Positions 5,778 through 14,139 of a stretch of DNA of 64,000 nt are shown piece by piece. This DNA is from a virus. The stretch lies in the IMG/VR virus record IMGVR_UViG_3300033153_011590, positions 1-64,000 of that record; one strand, written 5' to 3'. The notes under the pieces are model-generated. The model was given only the letters and a program-made list of their open reading frames with translations. It was not told the DNA's origin and did no database searches. Position 1 is the first letter of the stretch. Every line of letters begins with the position of its first letter. The position numbers and the translations under genes were made by a program.

Positions 5778-7775
5778 ATGAGAAGAACAGTTTATGATAT
5801 TGAGATATTCAAGAATTTATTCCTTATTATATTTAAGGATATAGATACTGGAGAATATTTCGTATTTGAAATCAGTAAACGCAAAGATGATAGACATAAG
5901 TTAATTGTCTTTCTACAAAGCGTTAAGGAAATGATTGGATTCAACAATATTGGATTCGATTATCCATTACTGCATTTATTCATTAGACTGTATCTGAGAA
6001 ATCTGAAGGGTAGTGAATTAGTCACTGCCCTTTATAAGAAAGGTCAGGAGTTGATAGCCAGTAATAATAGGTGGGCAAATGCTGTTCGCAGACCTAGAAT
6101 TATTCAACGTGACTTATTTCTTATCAACCATTATGACAACTATAATAAGAGAACAAGTCTTAAAATCTTGGAGTTCAATATGATGATGGACACCATTCAA
6201 GAACTACCTTTTGCATTTAACAAAATACTTACTGATAATGAAATTACTATTATTGTTGAGTATTGTCATAACGATGTTGAAGCTACCTATGAATTTTATC
6301 TTCGTAACATTAAGAGTATAAAGTTCAGAGAGAAAATGTCAAATATGTACAAGTATAACCTTAGCAATTACAATGATGTCAAAATAGGAGGCGTAATCCT
6401 CTTAAAGGCTCTTAGTAAAGGTATGGGTATTTCAGAGCAAGAAATCAAGCCTATGAGGACTAAACGACCTTCTATGGCTGTATCTGATATTATCTTTAAC
6501 TACATCAATTTTCATAGTATTGAATTGAATACATTGCTGAATTGGTGGAAGAAGAGAATTATCTATAAAACTAAGGGACAATTCAATGAAATTCCTTTAA
6601 ATGAAGTACAAGAACTCTTGCCCTACTGTAATAATACTCTTAAAAAGAAAAAGCTGAAGAATCTTAATATTATTTATAATAGATTTCAGTTTGACTTTGG
6701 TACTGGTGGGCTACATGGAACATGTTATCCCGGTGTGTTTGAATCAAATGATGAATATGATATCTATTTAATTGATGCAAGTTCCTATTATCCAATGCTT
6801 GCTTATTATAATAGTTTACATCCATTACATATTCCAAAGGATATATTCTTGGACGTTATTAAGATGCTTTATGACCAGAGAATGAAAAGTAAAGATGAAG
6901 GAGATTTTGAAACAGTTGCTGGTATTAAACTTGCATTGAACGGTTATCTCTATGGTAATTCCAATAATGACCATTCTTTTATGAAAGACCCTCAGTTTAT
7001 GATGAGTATTTGTATTAATGGTCAACTTTTATTGACTATGATTGCTGAACAATGTATGTTACACGATATACAGGTTATTCAAGTGAATACTGATGGTGTA
7101 ATGGTTCGTTGTCATAAAAATAAGAGAAATATGCTTGATAAAATTACTGATGATTGGATGGAACTTACCAAGTTAAAATTGGATTATGATTATTTTGATT
7201 TAGTAGTTCAAAGAGATGTCAATAATTATTTAGCCCGGTATACTAATGGAGAAATAAAATACAAAGGTGTTTTTGATTTTGAGTATGCTGAGAATGGTGA
7301 TTGGCATAAAAATTTCAGTATGATGATTGTAGCTAAGGCTTTAAAGGCATACTTTGTAGATGGAATTAATCCCGAAATGTTTATTAAGAATCATAATAAT
7401 ATGTATGATTTCTTTTTAAGAACAAAATTTGACAAGACTACTAAATTGGTAGCAAGAACTTATAATGAAGATTGGATATTGACTAAGCAGGAATTATTGC
7501 AGAATGTCACTAGATATTACATATCTAAGAATGGACAAGAGTTCATTAAAATAATGAAACCACTAAAGGATAAAACTCAAGATAGAGAGTTTCAAGTAGA
7601 GGACAAATTCAAATGTAGAGAAATGAATGTCATAACAATGGAGAAACTGCGTAGAATGAGACAAGATTTGAATTATGATTACTATATCCAAAAGACACAA
7701 CAGATAATAAATGTAATAGAAGACTACATTCCTGTAGAGGAATTATCCTTTATAATTATTGACGATACTAAATAA
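5778..7775 (+). CDS. Family B DNA polymerase with 3'-5' exonuclease (665 aa)
   Basis: This is the replicative polymerase. The ATG at 5778 was chosen because the exonuclease motif I (YDIEIF, D7 and E9) follows at once, as in the family. Exo II is FNNIGFDYP (55-63) and Exo III is YCHNDVEATY (162-171). Polymerase motif A is IDASSYYP (332-339, catalytic D333), motif B is KLALNGYLYG (384-393) and motif C is VNTDGV (436-441, catalytic D439). The usual DTDS of motif C is changed to NTDG, losing the first acidic residue but keeping the essential one. At 665 residues it is compact for the family. A subset of crAss-like phages uses PolB instead of PolA, which fits the rest of the module. Confidence 0.92.
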   Translation: MRRTVYDIEIFKNLFLIIFKDIDTGEYFVFEISKRKDDRHKLIVFLQSVKEMIGFNNIGFDYPLLHLFIRLYLRNLKGSELVTALYKKGQELIASNNRWANAVRRPRIIQRDLFLINHYDNYNKRTSLKILEFNMMMDTIQELPFAFNKILTDNEITIIVEYCHNDVEATYEFYLRNIKSIKFREKMSNMYKYNLSNYNDVKIGGVILLKALSKGMGISEQEIKPMRTKRPSMAVSDIIFNYINFHSIELNTLLNWWKKRIIYKTKGQFNEIPLNEVQELLPYCNNTLKKKKLKNLNIIYNRFQFDFGTGGLHGTCYPGVFESNDEYDIYLIDASSYYPMLAYYNSLHPLHIPKDIFLDVIKMLYDQRMKSKDEGDFETVAGIKLALNGYLYGNSNNDHSFMKDPQFMMSICINGQLLLTMIAEQCMLHDIQVIQVNTDGVMVRCHKNKRNMLDKITDDWMELTKLKLDYDYFDLVVQRDVNNYLARYTNGEIKYKGVFDFEYAENGDWHKNFSMMIVAKALKAYFVDGINPEMFIKNHNNMYDFFLRTKFDKTTKLVARTYNEDWILTKQELLQNVTRYYISKNGQEFIKIMKPLKDKTQDREFQVEDKFKCREMNVITMEKLRRMRQDLNYDYYIQKTQQIINVIEDYIPVEELSFIIIDDTK

Positions 7776-7782
7776 AAAAATC

Positions 7783-8133
7783 ATGTTAACGTTATTCAAA
7801 CATAAAAAAACTATGAAAAATATAAAAGGAGTAGGCGTTTCCGATGCTGATTTTAATATGTTACAGGAAATGTATATGAATACTGAGACAAAACAAGAAT
7901 TCGAAGATTGGGCAAGAAACCGAGTATTTGAAATGAGAGATAACAATTCCAGTGAAAAATTATATACCAGTAATAAAGGAAAAGTGATTGAACATCGCTA
8001 TGCAGAAGGTGTTCAAATGCCAGACGAAGGGGTAGAATCTGCAGATTCTTCTATAAGAAGAGTAAAAGAATATCCTACACTAAGAAAAATAATGTTAAAA
8101 GAAAAGTTTAAAAAAATGTCTATAAATACCTAA
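7783..8133 (+). CDS. Hypothetical protein downstream of the polymerase (116 aa)
   Basis: The start may be the ATG at 7783 or at 7813; the first ten residues between them are basic and poorly informative. No family is recognised. The body is charged and helix-rich (FNMLQEMYMNTETKQEFEDW). The C-terminal EYPTLRKIMLKEKFKK resembles the end of the next protein (KKLSTRRKLIIHNNFKQ), so the two may share a short C-terminal element. It lies directly after the polymerase in the same operon. Confidence 0.5.
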   Translation: MLTLFKHKKTMKNIKGVGVSDADFNMLQEMYMNTETKQEFEDWARNRVFEMRDNNSSEKLYTSNKGKVIEHRYAEGVQMPDEGVESADSSIRRVKEYPTLRKIMLKEKFKKMSINT

Positions 8134-8138
8134 CAGTT

Positions 8139-8447
8139 ATGAGCGAAGACAATTATGCATCATATGCTGGTCACAGACATAATTATCTTGATGGTAGAGA
8201 CCTTCCTCGTCATTTTGATAATAGAGACCCTTCTATTTCTTATTTCGAAGATGCATATAACAAGGAACGAGAAAGAAGAAAACATGTCGAACTTGAACTA
8301 GCAGAACTTAAAGATAAGCAACAACAAACAGGTATACAATCACCTGAGAATTCAATCGCTGAAGTGAAGAAACTCTCCACTAGGCGAAAATTAATAATCC
8401 ATAATAATTTTAAACAACATGGCGAAAAAACAAAAGTCAGTACGTGA
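8139..8447 (+). CDS. Hypothetical protein (102 aa)
   Basis: No family is recognised. The N-terminal half is rich in H, D, R and Y (SYAGHRHNYLDGRDLPRHFD), followed by a charged helix likely to form a short coiled coil (KERERRKHVELELAELKDKQ). The C-terminal RRKLIIHNNFKQ is similar to the end of the preceding protein. Its last 29 bases overlap the next gene. Probably an early protein of the same operon. Confidence 0.55.
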   Translation: MSEDNYASYAGHRHNYLDGRDLPRHFDNRDPSISYFEDAYNKERERRKHVELELAELKDKQQQTGIQSPENSIAEVKKLSTRRKLIIHNNFKQHGEKTKVST

Positions 8448-8745
8448 ACATCTGCTTACACAAAGCAAAAAAGCTCTCAAGAGAGCATTACTCCCTGTAA
8501 AGGTGAGGAAAGACCGTAACAAACTTGAAGGTTGGATTCTCGACAGAGAAGACGAAATTGATGGTCTTGAAATCAAGATTTCCGAACTCAAGTCTGATGA
8601 AAATCTGAATCCAAGTGCTATTCTTGAAGCAATTGATGCTTTAGAAGAAAAGAAAGTTCGTGTTGAACAGGGAAAAGACCTGCTTACTGAACTTTTCGTT
8701 GACCAGATTACAGTTGAGGAAGACGAAGACGACATAGACGACTAA
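8419..8745 (+). CDS. Hypothetical coiled-coil protein (108 aa)
   Basis: Basic N-terminus (AKKQKSVREHLLTQSKKALK) followed by a long predicted coiled coil (residues 35-90: DREDEIDGLEIKISELKSD, AIDALEEKKVRVEQGKDLL) and a very acidic end (VEEDEDDIDD). No family is recognised. The acidic tail and coiled coil suggest a protein-protein adaptor. The opposite-strand frame over this gene is a shadow caused by its biased composition. Confidence 0.6.
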   Translation: MAKKQKSVREHLLTQSKKALKRALLPVKVRKDRNKLEGWILDREDEIDGLEIKISELKSDENLNPSAILEAIDALEEKKVRVEQGKDLLTELFVDQITVEEDEDDIDD

Positions 8746-8786
8746 TCCCGGTTATTTGTTAACTCTTTAAAAAAACATTTTAAAAT

Positions 8787-9167
8787 ATGGAAGAGCAAGC
8801 AAGAAGTGATGAGATTGTTGTTAAAGAGCAATCTCAAGATGGTATGTTCGTATCAAATCTTGAACGTAGAAACAGTAAAATCAAATCTGATAGGGCGAAA
8901 GCCATTGGTGAAGATGCTGAGATACGTTTCAGAAGAGATGTTGAAGATATCAAGAATGCAATTCGTAAAAAGGAAAGAGCAAGAGAAGATATGCTTGACC
9001 TTTCAGGAGACAATGCATTTAGTACCATGCCCACTGCTTCTGACTTTGATGATGCTGAGTTTTCAAGGGCTTATAGAGCAGTAGGTATAGAACTCCGAAA
9101 CCTTAGAATTGCATTTGAACTTGCCAAAGAAGATTATTCATTCTTATTTGGGAAGGATTTTGCATAA
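8787..9167 (+). CDS. Hypothetical helical protein (126 aa)
   Basis: A charged, mostly helical protein (RNSKIKSDRAKAIGEDAEIR, DIKNAIRKKERAREDMLDL) with no recognised family. The last part, LRNLRIAFELAKEDYSFLFG, looks like an amphipathic helix. The last base of its stop codon is the first base of the ATG of the vWA gene, so the two products are probably made together and may work together; that is inference from position. Confidence 0.6.
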   Translation: MEEQARSDEIVVKEQSQDGMFVSNLERRNSKIKSDRAKAIGEDAEIRFRRDVEDIKNAIRKKERAREDMLDLSGDNAFSTMPTASDFDDAEFSRAYRAVGIELRNLRIAFELAKEDYSFLFGKDFA

Positions 9168-10042
9168 TGGGTGGGCCAGCCTATTCAGATGAAAGCTATA
9201 CTTCTTTTAGTAGGAGTATAGCTTTTGAATCGAGAGATAGAATTTTCTCTCAACGTGAGATGCATCCAGACATGAATCCTCATGGCTTAAATATCAGAGA
9301 GGCTCGTGATAGTGATGTACATCCTAATTCTGTACCTATTATAGTTGCACTTGATGTAACAGGTAGTATGGGATATATTCCAGAAGACCTCATTAAAAAT
9401 GGACTAAACCATTTGGTTAAGAATATTATTGATGCTGGTATTCCTAGTCCTGCAATCTGTTTTATTGCTGTTGGTGACCATATTTCAGATTATGGCCCAT
9501 TACAAGTAGGTCAATTTGAAAGTGGAGACCAAGAATTAATATTATGGTTGAAGAACACTTGGATTGAAGAAAATGGTGGTGGAGGTTGTACAGAGAGTTA
9601 TCCTTTGGCTTGGCTTTTTGCAAGCAAACACACTGTCACTGACAATTGGGAAAAAAGAGGTAAGAAAGGCTTCTTATTTACCATTGGTGATGAGCAAGCT
9701 CATAAAATTTATAAAGGCGATGCCTTGAAAAAGATTATGGGTTATAGTCAGGGTGAAAATTACACTGATGAAGAATTGCTCAAACTAGCTCAAGAACAGT
9801 GGAATGTTTATCATATCCATGCTAATGATGCTAGTTATCCTGTTGACAGGACAAAGGATTATTGGAAACCTTTATTAGGTGACAATTTTATTGTTGCACA
9901 AGACCATAAAGATATTCCGGCTTTAATGGCGAGTATTATCGTTGCCGGTTTTGACTCAGAAGTGCCTAATCTTGAACATTCTACAGAACCAACAAATGAA
10001 GAAGAAAAAGAAGGGAATAATCCTTCTACTTCTATGTTATAA
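9167..10042 (+). CDS. von Willebrand factor A (vWA) domain protein (291 aa)
   Basis: Residues 57-230 form a vWA domain. PIIVALDVTGSMG (57-69) is the first strand with a MIDAS motif of the DxTxS type (D63, T65, S67), and GFLFTIGDEQAHK near residue 168 is the later strand with its metal-site Asp. The tail (EPTNEEEKEGNNPSTS) is acidic and disordered. Such proteins bind metal-dependent ligands and often pair with MoxR-type AAA ATPases, but no such ATPase is adjacent. In phages of Bacteroidetes the vWA protein has no established role. A strong terminator follows 18 bases after the stop. Confidence 0.75.
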   Translation: MGGPAYSDESYTSFSRSIAFESRDRIFSQREMHPDMNPHGLNIREARDSDVHPNSVPIIVALDVTGSMGYIPEDLIKNGLNHLVKNIIDAGIPSPAICFIAVGDHISDYGPLQVGQFESGDQELILWLKNTWIEENGGGGCTESYPLAWLFASKHTVTDNWEKRGKKGFLFTIGDEQAHKIYKGDALKKIMGYSQGENYTDEELLKLAQEQWNVYHIHANDASYPVDRTKDYWKPLLGDNFIVAQDHKDIPALMASIIVAGFDSEVPNLEHSTEPTNEEEKEGNNPSTSML

Positions 10043-10060
10043 ATAAATGTAAACAAAATG

Positions 10061-10098
10061 AAAAGTAGATAATGGAGCAATCCATTATCTACTTTTTT
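10061..10098 (+). terminator. Strong rho-independent terminator
   Basis: A perfect 16-base inverted repeat (10061-10076 and 10081-10096) with a 4-base GCAA loop is followed by a T-run to 10098. It ends the polymerase-vWA transcription unit and separates it from the adenylosuccinate synthetase gene. The A-tract at the start of the stem means it could also act for transcripts from the other strand. Confidence 0.85.
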
Positions 10099-10115
10099 AA
10101 ATAAATGAAACAGTT

Positions 10116-11285
10116 ATGAAAATAAAAATTATAGTTGGACTTGGCTTCGGAGATGAAGGTAAAGGTAATGTAGTTAATGCAATATCTGATAAAGATTCTC
10201 TTATTGTCAGATTCAATGGAAGCAACCAATCTGGTCATACCGTATATCATAATGGTGTGAAACATATATTTAGTAGTTTTGGAAGTGGTACTATGAAAGG
10301 TGCTATGACTTATTTATCTGAATATCTTACTGTTGACCCTTTATCAGTACAAAATGAATTTGACATATTGATAAAAATGATGGGTACAGATATGTCCCCC
10401 TCTTATATTCATCAAGATACTCAACTTATTACGCCTTTTGACGTAATGTACAATCGTAAAGACAAGAAAAATATCAAGAATGGTACTTGTGGTATTGGTT
10501 TTGGAAGTGCGGTAGACAGACAAGAAAAGGGTTACAATTTGAGAGTAAGAGATATTGACTCACCTCGAATTCTTGATAGAAAGGTAGAAATGATAATGGA
10601 CTATTATCTTGACAACAGACTTTTAGATAAACTTGAAGTTGGTCAGATTATAGCAGAAGTTATTGATAAATGGAAAGAAGCTTGTATTAATCTTACAGCT
10701 ACTTTTGGCGTTGTTGACAATATTCAAGGAGTTCCTAACCTTTACAAGGATGTTATCTTTGAAGGAGGACAGGGAATTATGCTCGATAGAGATTTTGGAT
10801 TTTTTCCACATGTAACTCGTAGTAATACTACAAGTAAGAATGCATGGGAACTAATTCTTGACTTGAAAATGGCAAGTAGAATAGAAACAACTGTTAATAT
10901 AGAAACTTTATATGTTACAAGGGCTTATCAGACAAGACATGGAAATGGGCCAATAACAAATGATAGATTACCATTCTCTATCATAGTACCCAATAAAGAT
11001 GAAACTAATGTTGAACATGAATTTCAAGGAAAATTCCGAGTTTCTAAGTTAGATTTTGATTCTATTCGATACGCTATTGAATGTGATTCAAAATTTTCTG
11101 AAGGTAGTGTAAGAACTCTTGTTGTTACATGCCTAGACCAGATGGAAATTCCTGATGGTAATAATATTCCTGTTACAGTCGGCTTTACAGCTCAAAATCA
11201 GGATATGCCTATTCAAGTTATGATTAAATTATTACGTCTTGATAGATATATTGCATGTGCTGACAAGGAATTAATACTAAAATAA
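10116..11285 (+). CDS. Adenylosuccinate synthetase of the PurA/PurZ superfamily (389 aa)
   Basis: PurA joins IMP and aspartate using GTP to make adenylosuccinate; phage PurZ does the same with dGMP on the route to 2-aminoadenine (Z) DNA. The N-terminus GLGFGDEGKGN (8-18) is the P-loop-like GDEGKG motif with catalytic D13 and K16, and SGHTV holds H41. FEGGQGIMLDRDFG (215-228) and THVT-type SNTT (236-239) match the family core. D13 is retained, whereas canonical PurZ has Ser there. However the PurA aspartate loop TTGRRRR is absent and replaced by EFQGKFRVSKLD (302-313), a form I associate with PurZ and PurZ0-like enzymes. The protein is shorter than the roughly 430 residues of PurA. No DatZ, MazZ or PolA-type DpoZ is visible nearby. 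It follows a terminator and runs directly into the helicase gene. Confidence 0.85.
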   Translation: MKIKIIVGLGFGDEGKGNVVNAISDKDSLIVRFNGSNQSGHTVYHNGVKHIFSSFGSGTMKGAMTYLSEYLTVDPLSVQNEFDILIKMMGTDMSPSYIHQDTQLITPFDVMYNRKDKKNIKNGTCGIGFGSAVDRQEKGYNLRVRDIDSPRILDRKVEMIMDYYLDNRLLDKLEVGQIIAEVIDKWKEACINLTATFGVVDNIQGVPNLYKDVIFEGGQGIMLDRDFGFFPHVTRSNTTSKNAWELILDLKMASRIETTVNIETLYVTRAYQTRHGNGPITNDRLPFSIIVPNKDETNVEHEFQGKFRVSKLDFDSIRYAIECDSKFSEGSVRTLVVTCLDQMEIPDGNNIPVTVGFTAQNQDMPIQVMIKLLRLDRYIACADKELILK

Positions 11286-12434
11286 ATGGAAGAAACTATA
11301 ACAATACATAAAGCAAAGGTAGAAGTTCAAGAAGAAGGACGAGATGCTCTGATTTACAATAATGGTGGTATCATTGCTGTTGCTACAGGTGGTGGTAAAA
11401 GTAAAATGGCAATTGATTTTTGTGCATATACACAAGAAGATATTTCTGCACCATTAAGAATTATGATTGCAGTCCCTACTGAAAAACTCAGAGACGTAGA
11501 ATGGCCTAGAGAGTTTCAAAAGTGGTGGCCTAATATGCCGGAAGCTGTAGTAGTTGAGAGATATTGTTATGCTTCTATAAATAAGTTAAAAGACAAAATT
11601 TATGATATTACAATTCTAGATGAAATTCAGAACATTACACCAAATAATGCTAAATTTTTCGATAATAATAATTATGGTGAAATCGTAGGTTTATCAGCCA
11701 CACCACCAAATGAAATTGAAAAAAAGGAAATTCTTAACAGGCTTCATCTGAAAGTAGTTTATAAATTATCTTTAGATGAAGCTGTAGAAAGAGGAATTGT
11801 TGCACCTTATGAATTGATTTTTGTTGAAATGAATCTTGACAGCAAGAAAAAGTATATTGAGGCTGGCAGTAAGGTTAAAAAATGGATGACAACAGAGAAA
11901 AGACAATATGACTATTTCTCGTCAACTATTAAAAATGCTGAAATGGGCTTTGGAAGAAGAGGTTCTATAAAATATCTTAGACTTAATCGTATGAGATTTG
12001 TTTATAATCTTGATAGTAAGTATAGGGTAGCTGCTCATATGCTAAAACATGTAATACCTAAAGAAGAAAGAACTTTGATTCTTACTGGTAGTATCAAAAT
12101 GGCAGAGGCATTGGAAAAGAATACTTTCCATTCCAAAAGCAATGATATTGCCTTTGATAAGTTTATGGAAGGGGAAATTAACAAACTATCAGCAGTTGAT
12201 AGCCTCAGTGAGGGAGTAAACATCCCTAATCTTGATAATGCTTTAATTGTCCAAGTTAAAACCAAAGAACGTCATCTTATTCAAAAAATAGGAAGGATTA
12301 TTCGATGGAGAGAAGGACATACAGCAAAAATCTATATAATGTACGTAAAAGGAACAGTAGACGAAGAATGGATGAATAAAGCAACAGAAAATATTGATAA
12401 ATCCAGTGTCAATCTTATTAAGTTTACAGTTTAA
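11286..12434 (+). CDS. Superfamily 2 DNA/RNA helicase (382 aa)
   Basis: The protein has the ordered SF2 motifs: motif I AVATGGGKSK (31-40), motif II LDEIQN (111-116, a DExQ box), motif III GLSATP (135-140), and motif VI QKIGRIIRWREG near residue 334. VDSLSEGVNIP is motif V. It resembles the UvsW/RAD25-like DEAD-type helicases that phages use to process replication forks and R-loops. It begins one base after the preceding stop and ends one base before the next ATG, so it belongs to the replication operon. Confidence 0.88.
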   Translation: MEETITIHKAKVEVQEEGRDALIYNNGGIIAVATGGGKSKMAIDFCAYTQEDISAPLRIMIAVPTEKLRDVEWPREFQKWWPNMPEAVVVERYCYASINKLKDKIYDITILDEIQNITPNNAKFFDNNNYGEIVGLSATPPNEIEKKEILNRLHLKVVYKLSLDEAVERGIVAPYELIFVEMNLDSKKKYIEAGSKVKKWMTTEKRQYDYFSSTIKNAEMGFGRRGSIKYLRLNRMRFVYNLDSKYRVAAHMLKHVIPKEERTLILTGSIKMAEALEKNTFHSKSNDIAFDKFMEGEINKLSAVDSLSEGVNIPNLDNALIVQVKTKERHLIQKIGRIIRWREGHTAKIYIMYVKGTVDEEWMNKATENIDKSSVNLIKFTV

Positions 12435-13001
12435 ATGATTAATCCTAAAATCGTAAAAATCATAGAACAAAAAGGGTTTGAAACTAGTAATATTATAACT
12501 TATTTGTTATCTTTACACTACAATCTAAAACCCGATTACATACCTGAACTGGTCAAAAAACAGACTTATGTTACAGGAATAGTAAACAGAGATTTCAAAC
12601 ATGGTACTATTTTATGGATAGTGCCATTGTTTGACTCTGTATCTACCAATCCTTCACCTACTGTTCAATGGGAGTGGGTGGATAAGGAATATCGAAAGTT
12701 ATTCATTGAAATCAGAAAAGATGCAGGAGGTGATAAACAAGCCTGCATAAATAAAATGAAAAAGTTCTTTAGCGAGAACCCTGAAGTAAGAAAAGACGAT
12801 GTAATACGAGCTACAATGCTCTATTTAGATGGATTCAAAAGCGGAAAAGAAGACCCAAAGTTTTTACAGCAAGCCAACTACTTCATTTTTAAAGGTGTAC
12901 AAGGTGCTGTAAACTATCAATCTAGACTATCTCAATTTTTAGAGTTAGTTGAAGAAGGTCAAAATCCTAAAAGTAACAGACGTATGAAAGGTTTGCAGTA
13001 A
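12435..13001 (+). CDS. Hypothetical replication-associated protein (188 aa), possible helicase loader
   Basis: I recognise no family. The gene lies between an SF2 helicase and a DnaB-type helicase, touching both (its stop overlaps the DnaB start by one base). The C-terminal half is helical (GDKQACINKMKKFFSENPEV, ATMLYLDGFKSGKE, FLQQANYFIFKGVQG) and ends basic. The place directly ahead of a DnaB gene is where many phages carry a helicase loader, so that role is a reasonable guess, but no AAA or DnaC motif is present. Treat the function as unknown. Confidence 0.55.
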   Translation: MINPKIVKIIEQKGFETSNIITYLLSLHYNLKPDYIPELVKKQTYVTGIVNRDFKHGTILWIVPLFDSVSTNPSPTVQWEWVDKEYRKLFIEIRKDAGGDKQACINKMKKFFSENPEVRKDDVIRATMLYLDGFKSGKEDPKFLQQANYFIFKGVQGAVNYQSRLSQFLELVEEGQNPKSNRRMKGLQ

Positions 13002-14116
13002 TGAATGACATGCAAAAGTCTTTTCAAGATGGAATTGACGGCAAAAATAAGGGTTTACCTACAGGTATACGCAAGTTTAATAATGCTATATATAACATAC
13101 AAAGAGGTATGATATATGGTATTGCAAGTGGCCCTAAAGTAGGAAAATCAACTTTTGTTGACAGTGCATTTATTATTAATCCTTATATGCACATGCTTGA
13201 AAACAGTGATGTGAAGATTGACTTCTTTTATTGGAGTTTGGAGATGGGTAAGCTTGTTGTAAGATTTAAAGCTGCAGCTCACTTCTTCTTCAGAGATTAC
13301 AATATAGGACAAATAAATCTTCCTGCCGGTAAGACCCATAAGGGTAGTACAATAATTCCAATGCAAGCTTCTTATCTACTTGGTAGAATGCGTTATGATG
13401 ATGATACTCCTATTATAGTTGAACAAGGACATAGGGATATATTTCATAACATCGTAAGAGATAGGATTAATCCTATGTTTGGAGAATATGATGAAAAAGG
13501 TGACAAAATATCAAATGGAGCAATAACGTTAATAGAAGACAAAAATGATAGCAATCCAACAGGTATTTATCAATATCTGTTAAATTATGCCAAAGAAAAC
13601 GGCACATTTCTATATGATGAATATAGAGTAGGAACTGAAACTAGACAACGAATATCGGGTTATATTCCAAATGACCCTGAAAAATATATAATTGTGGTCT
13701 TAGACCACTTAAGAAATATGAAGAGAGAAAGTAACTATACGATGAAACAAAATATGGATAAGATGACTGATTATCAGGTTTGGCTTAGAAATATATGTAA
13801 TTTTACTTTCGTTGACATAATTCACTTAAATCGAAACATTTCCGATACCCAAAGGATAAAGTTCAATAATGAGTTTTTGTATCCTAATAGTAGTGATTTA
13901 AAGGATAGTGGTAACCTCTCTGAGGATGCTGATTTCCTTATTACTTTGTTTAACGCAAACGATGATAGATATAATATTTCAAAGCATTTTGGCTTAGATA
14001 TTGACGATTTTCCTAATTATAGGAGCATTCACTTAGTTGAAAGCAGGCATTCAGATTGTCCTGTACATATTCAAACTAATATGTATGCTGGTGTAAGTAT
14101 CTTCCAAGAAATCTAA
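13001..14116 (+). CDS. DnaB-like replicative helicase ATPase (371 aa)
   Basis: A RecA-fold ATPase of the DnaB/KaiC type. The N-terminus GLPTGIRKFNNAI corresponds to the DnaB TG(I/L)xxLD element, followed by Walker A ASGPKVGKST (42-51). DFFYWSLEMGK is the family's SLEM motif and YIIVVLDHLRNM is the Walker B strand. FVDIIHLNRN matches the sensor strand. The protein starts directly with the ATPase domain and lacks the usual DnaB N-terminal primase-interaction domain, as is common for phage helicases. It would unwind the fork together with the PolB and TOPRIM primase encoded in the same operon. Confidence 0.85.
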   Translation: MNDMQKSFQDGIDGKNKGLPTGIRKFNNAIYNIQRGMIYGIASGPKVGKSTFVDSAFIINPYMHMLENSDVKIDFFYWSLEMGKLVVRFKAAAHFFFRDYNIGQINLPAGKTHKGSTIIPMQASYLLGRMRYDDDTPIIVEQGHRDIFHNIVRDRINPMFGEYDEKGDKISNGAITLIEDKNDSNPTGIYQYLLNYAKENGTFLYDEYRVGTETRQRISGYIPNDPEKYIIVVLDHLRNMKRESNYTMKQNMDKMTDYQVWLRNICNFTFVDIIHLNRNISDTQRIKFNNEFLYPNSSDLKDSGNLSEDADFLITLFNANDDRYNISKHFGLDIDDFPNYRSIHLVESRHSDCPVHIQTNMYAGVSIFQEI

Positions 14117-14139
14117 TCATTAATTTTTAAATTGTAAGT

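Noticed and set aside
10116-11285. Calling the gene a bona fide PurZ and the genome Z-modified
   Set aside because: The catalytic Asp13 is present rather than Ser and no DatZ, MazZ or DpoZ is in the window; evidence supports only a PurA/PurZ-superfamily call.
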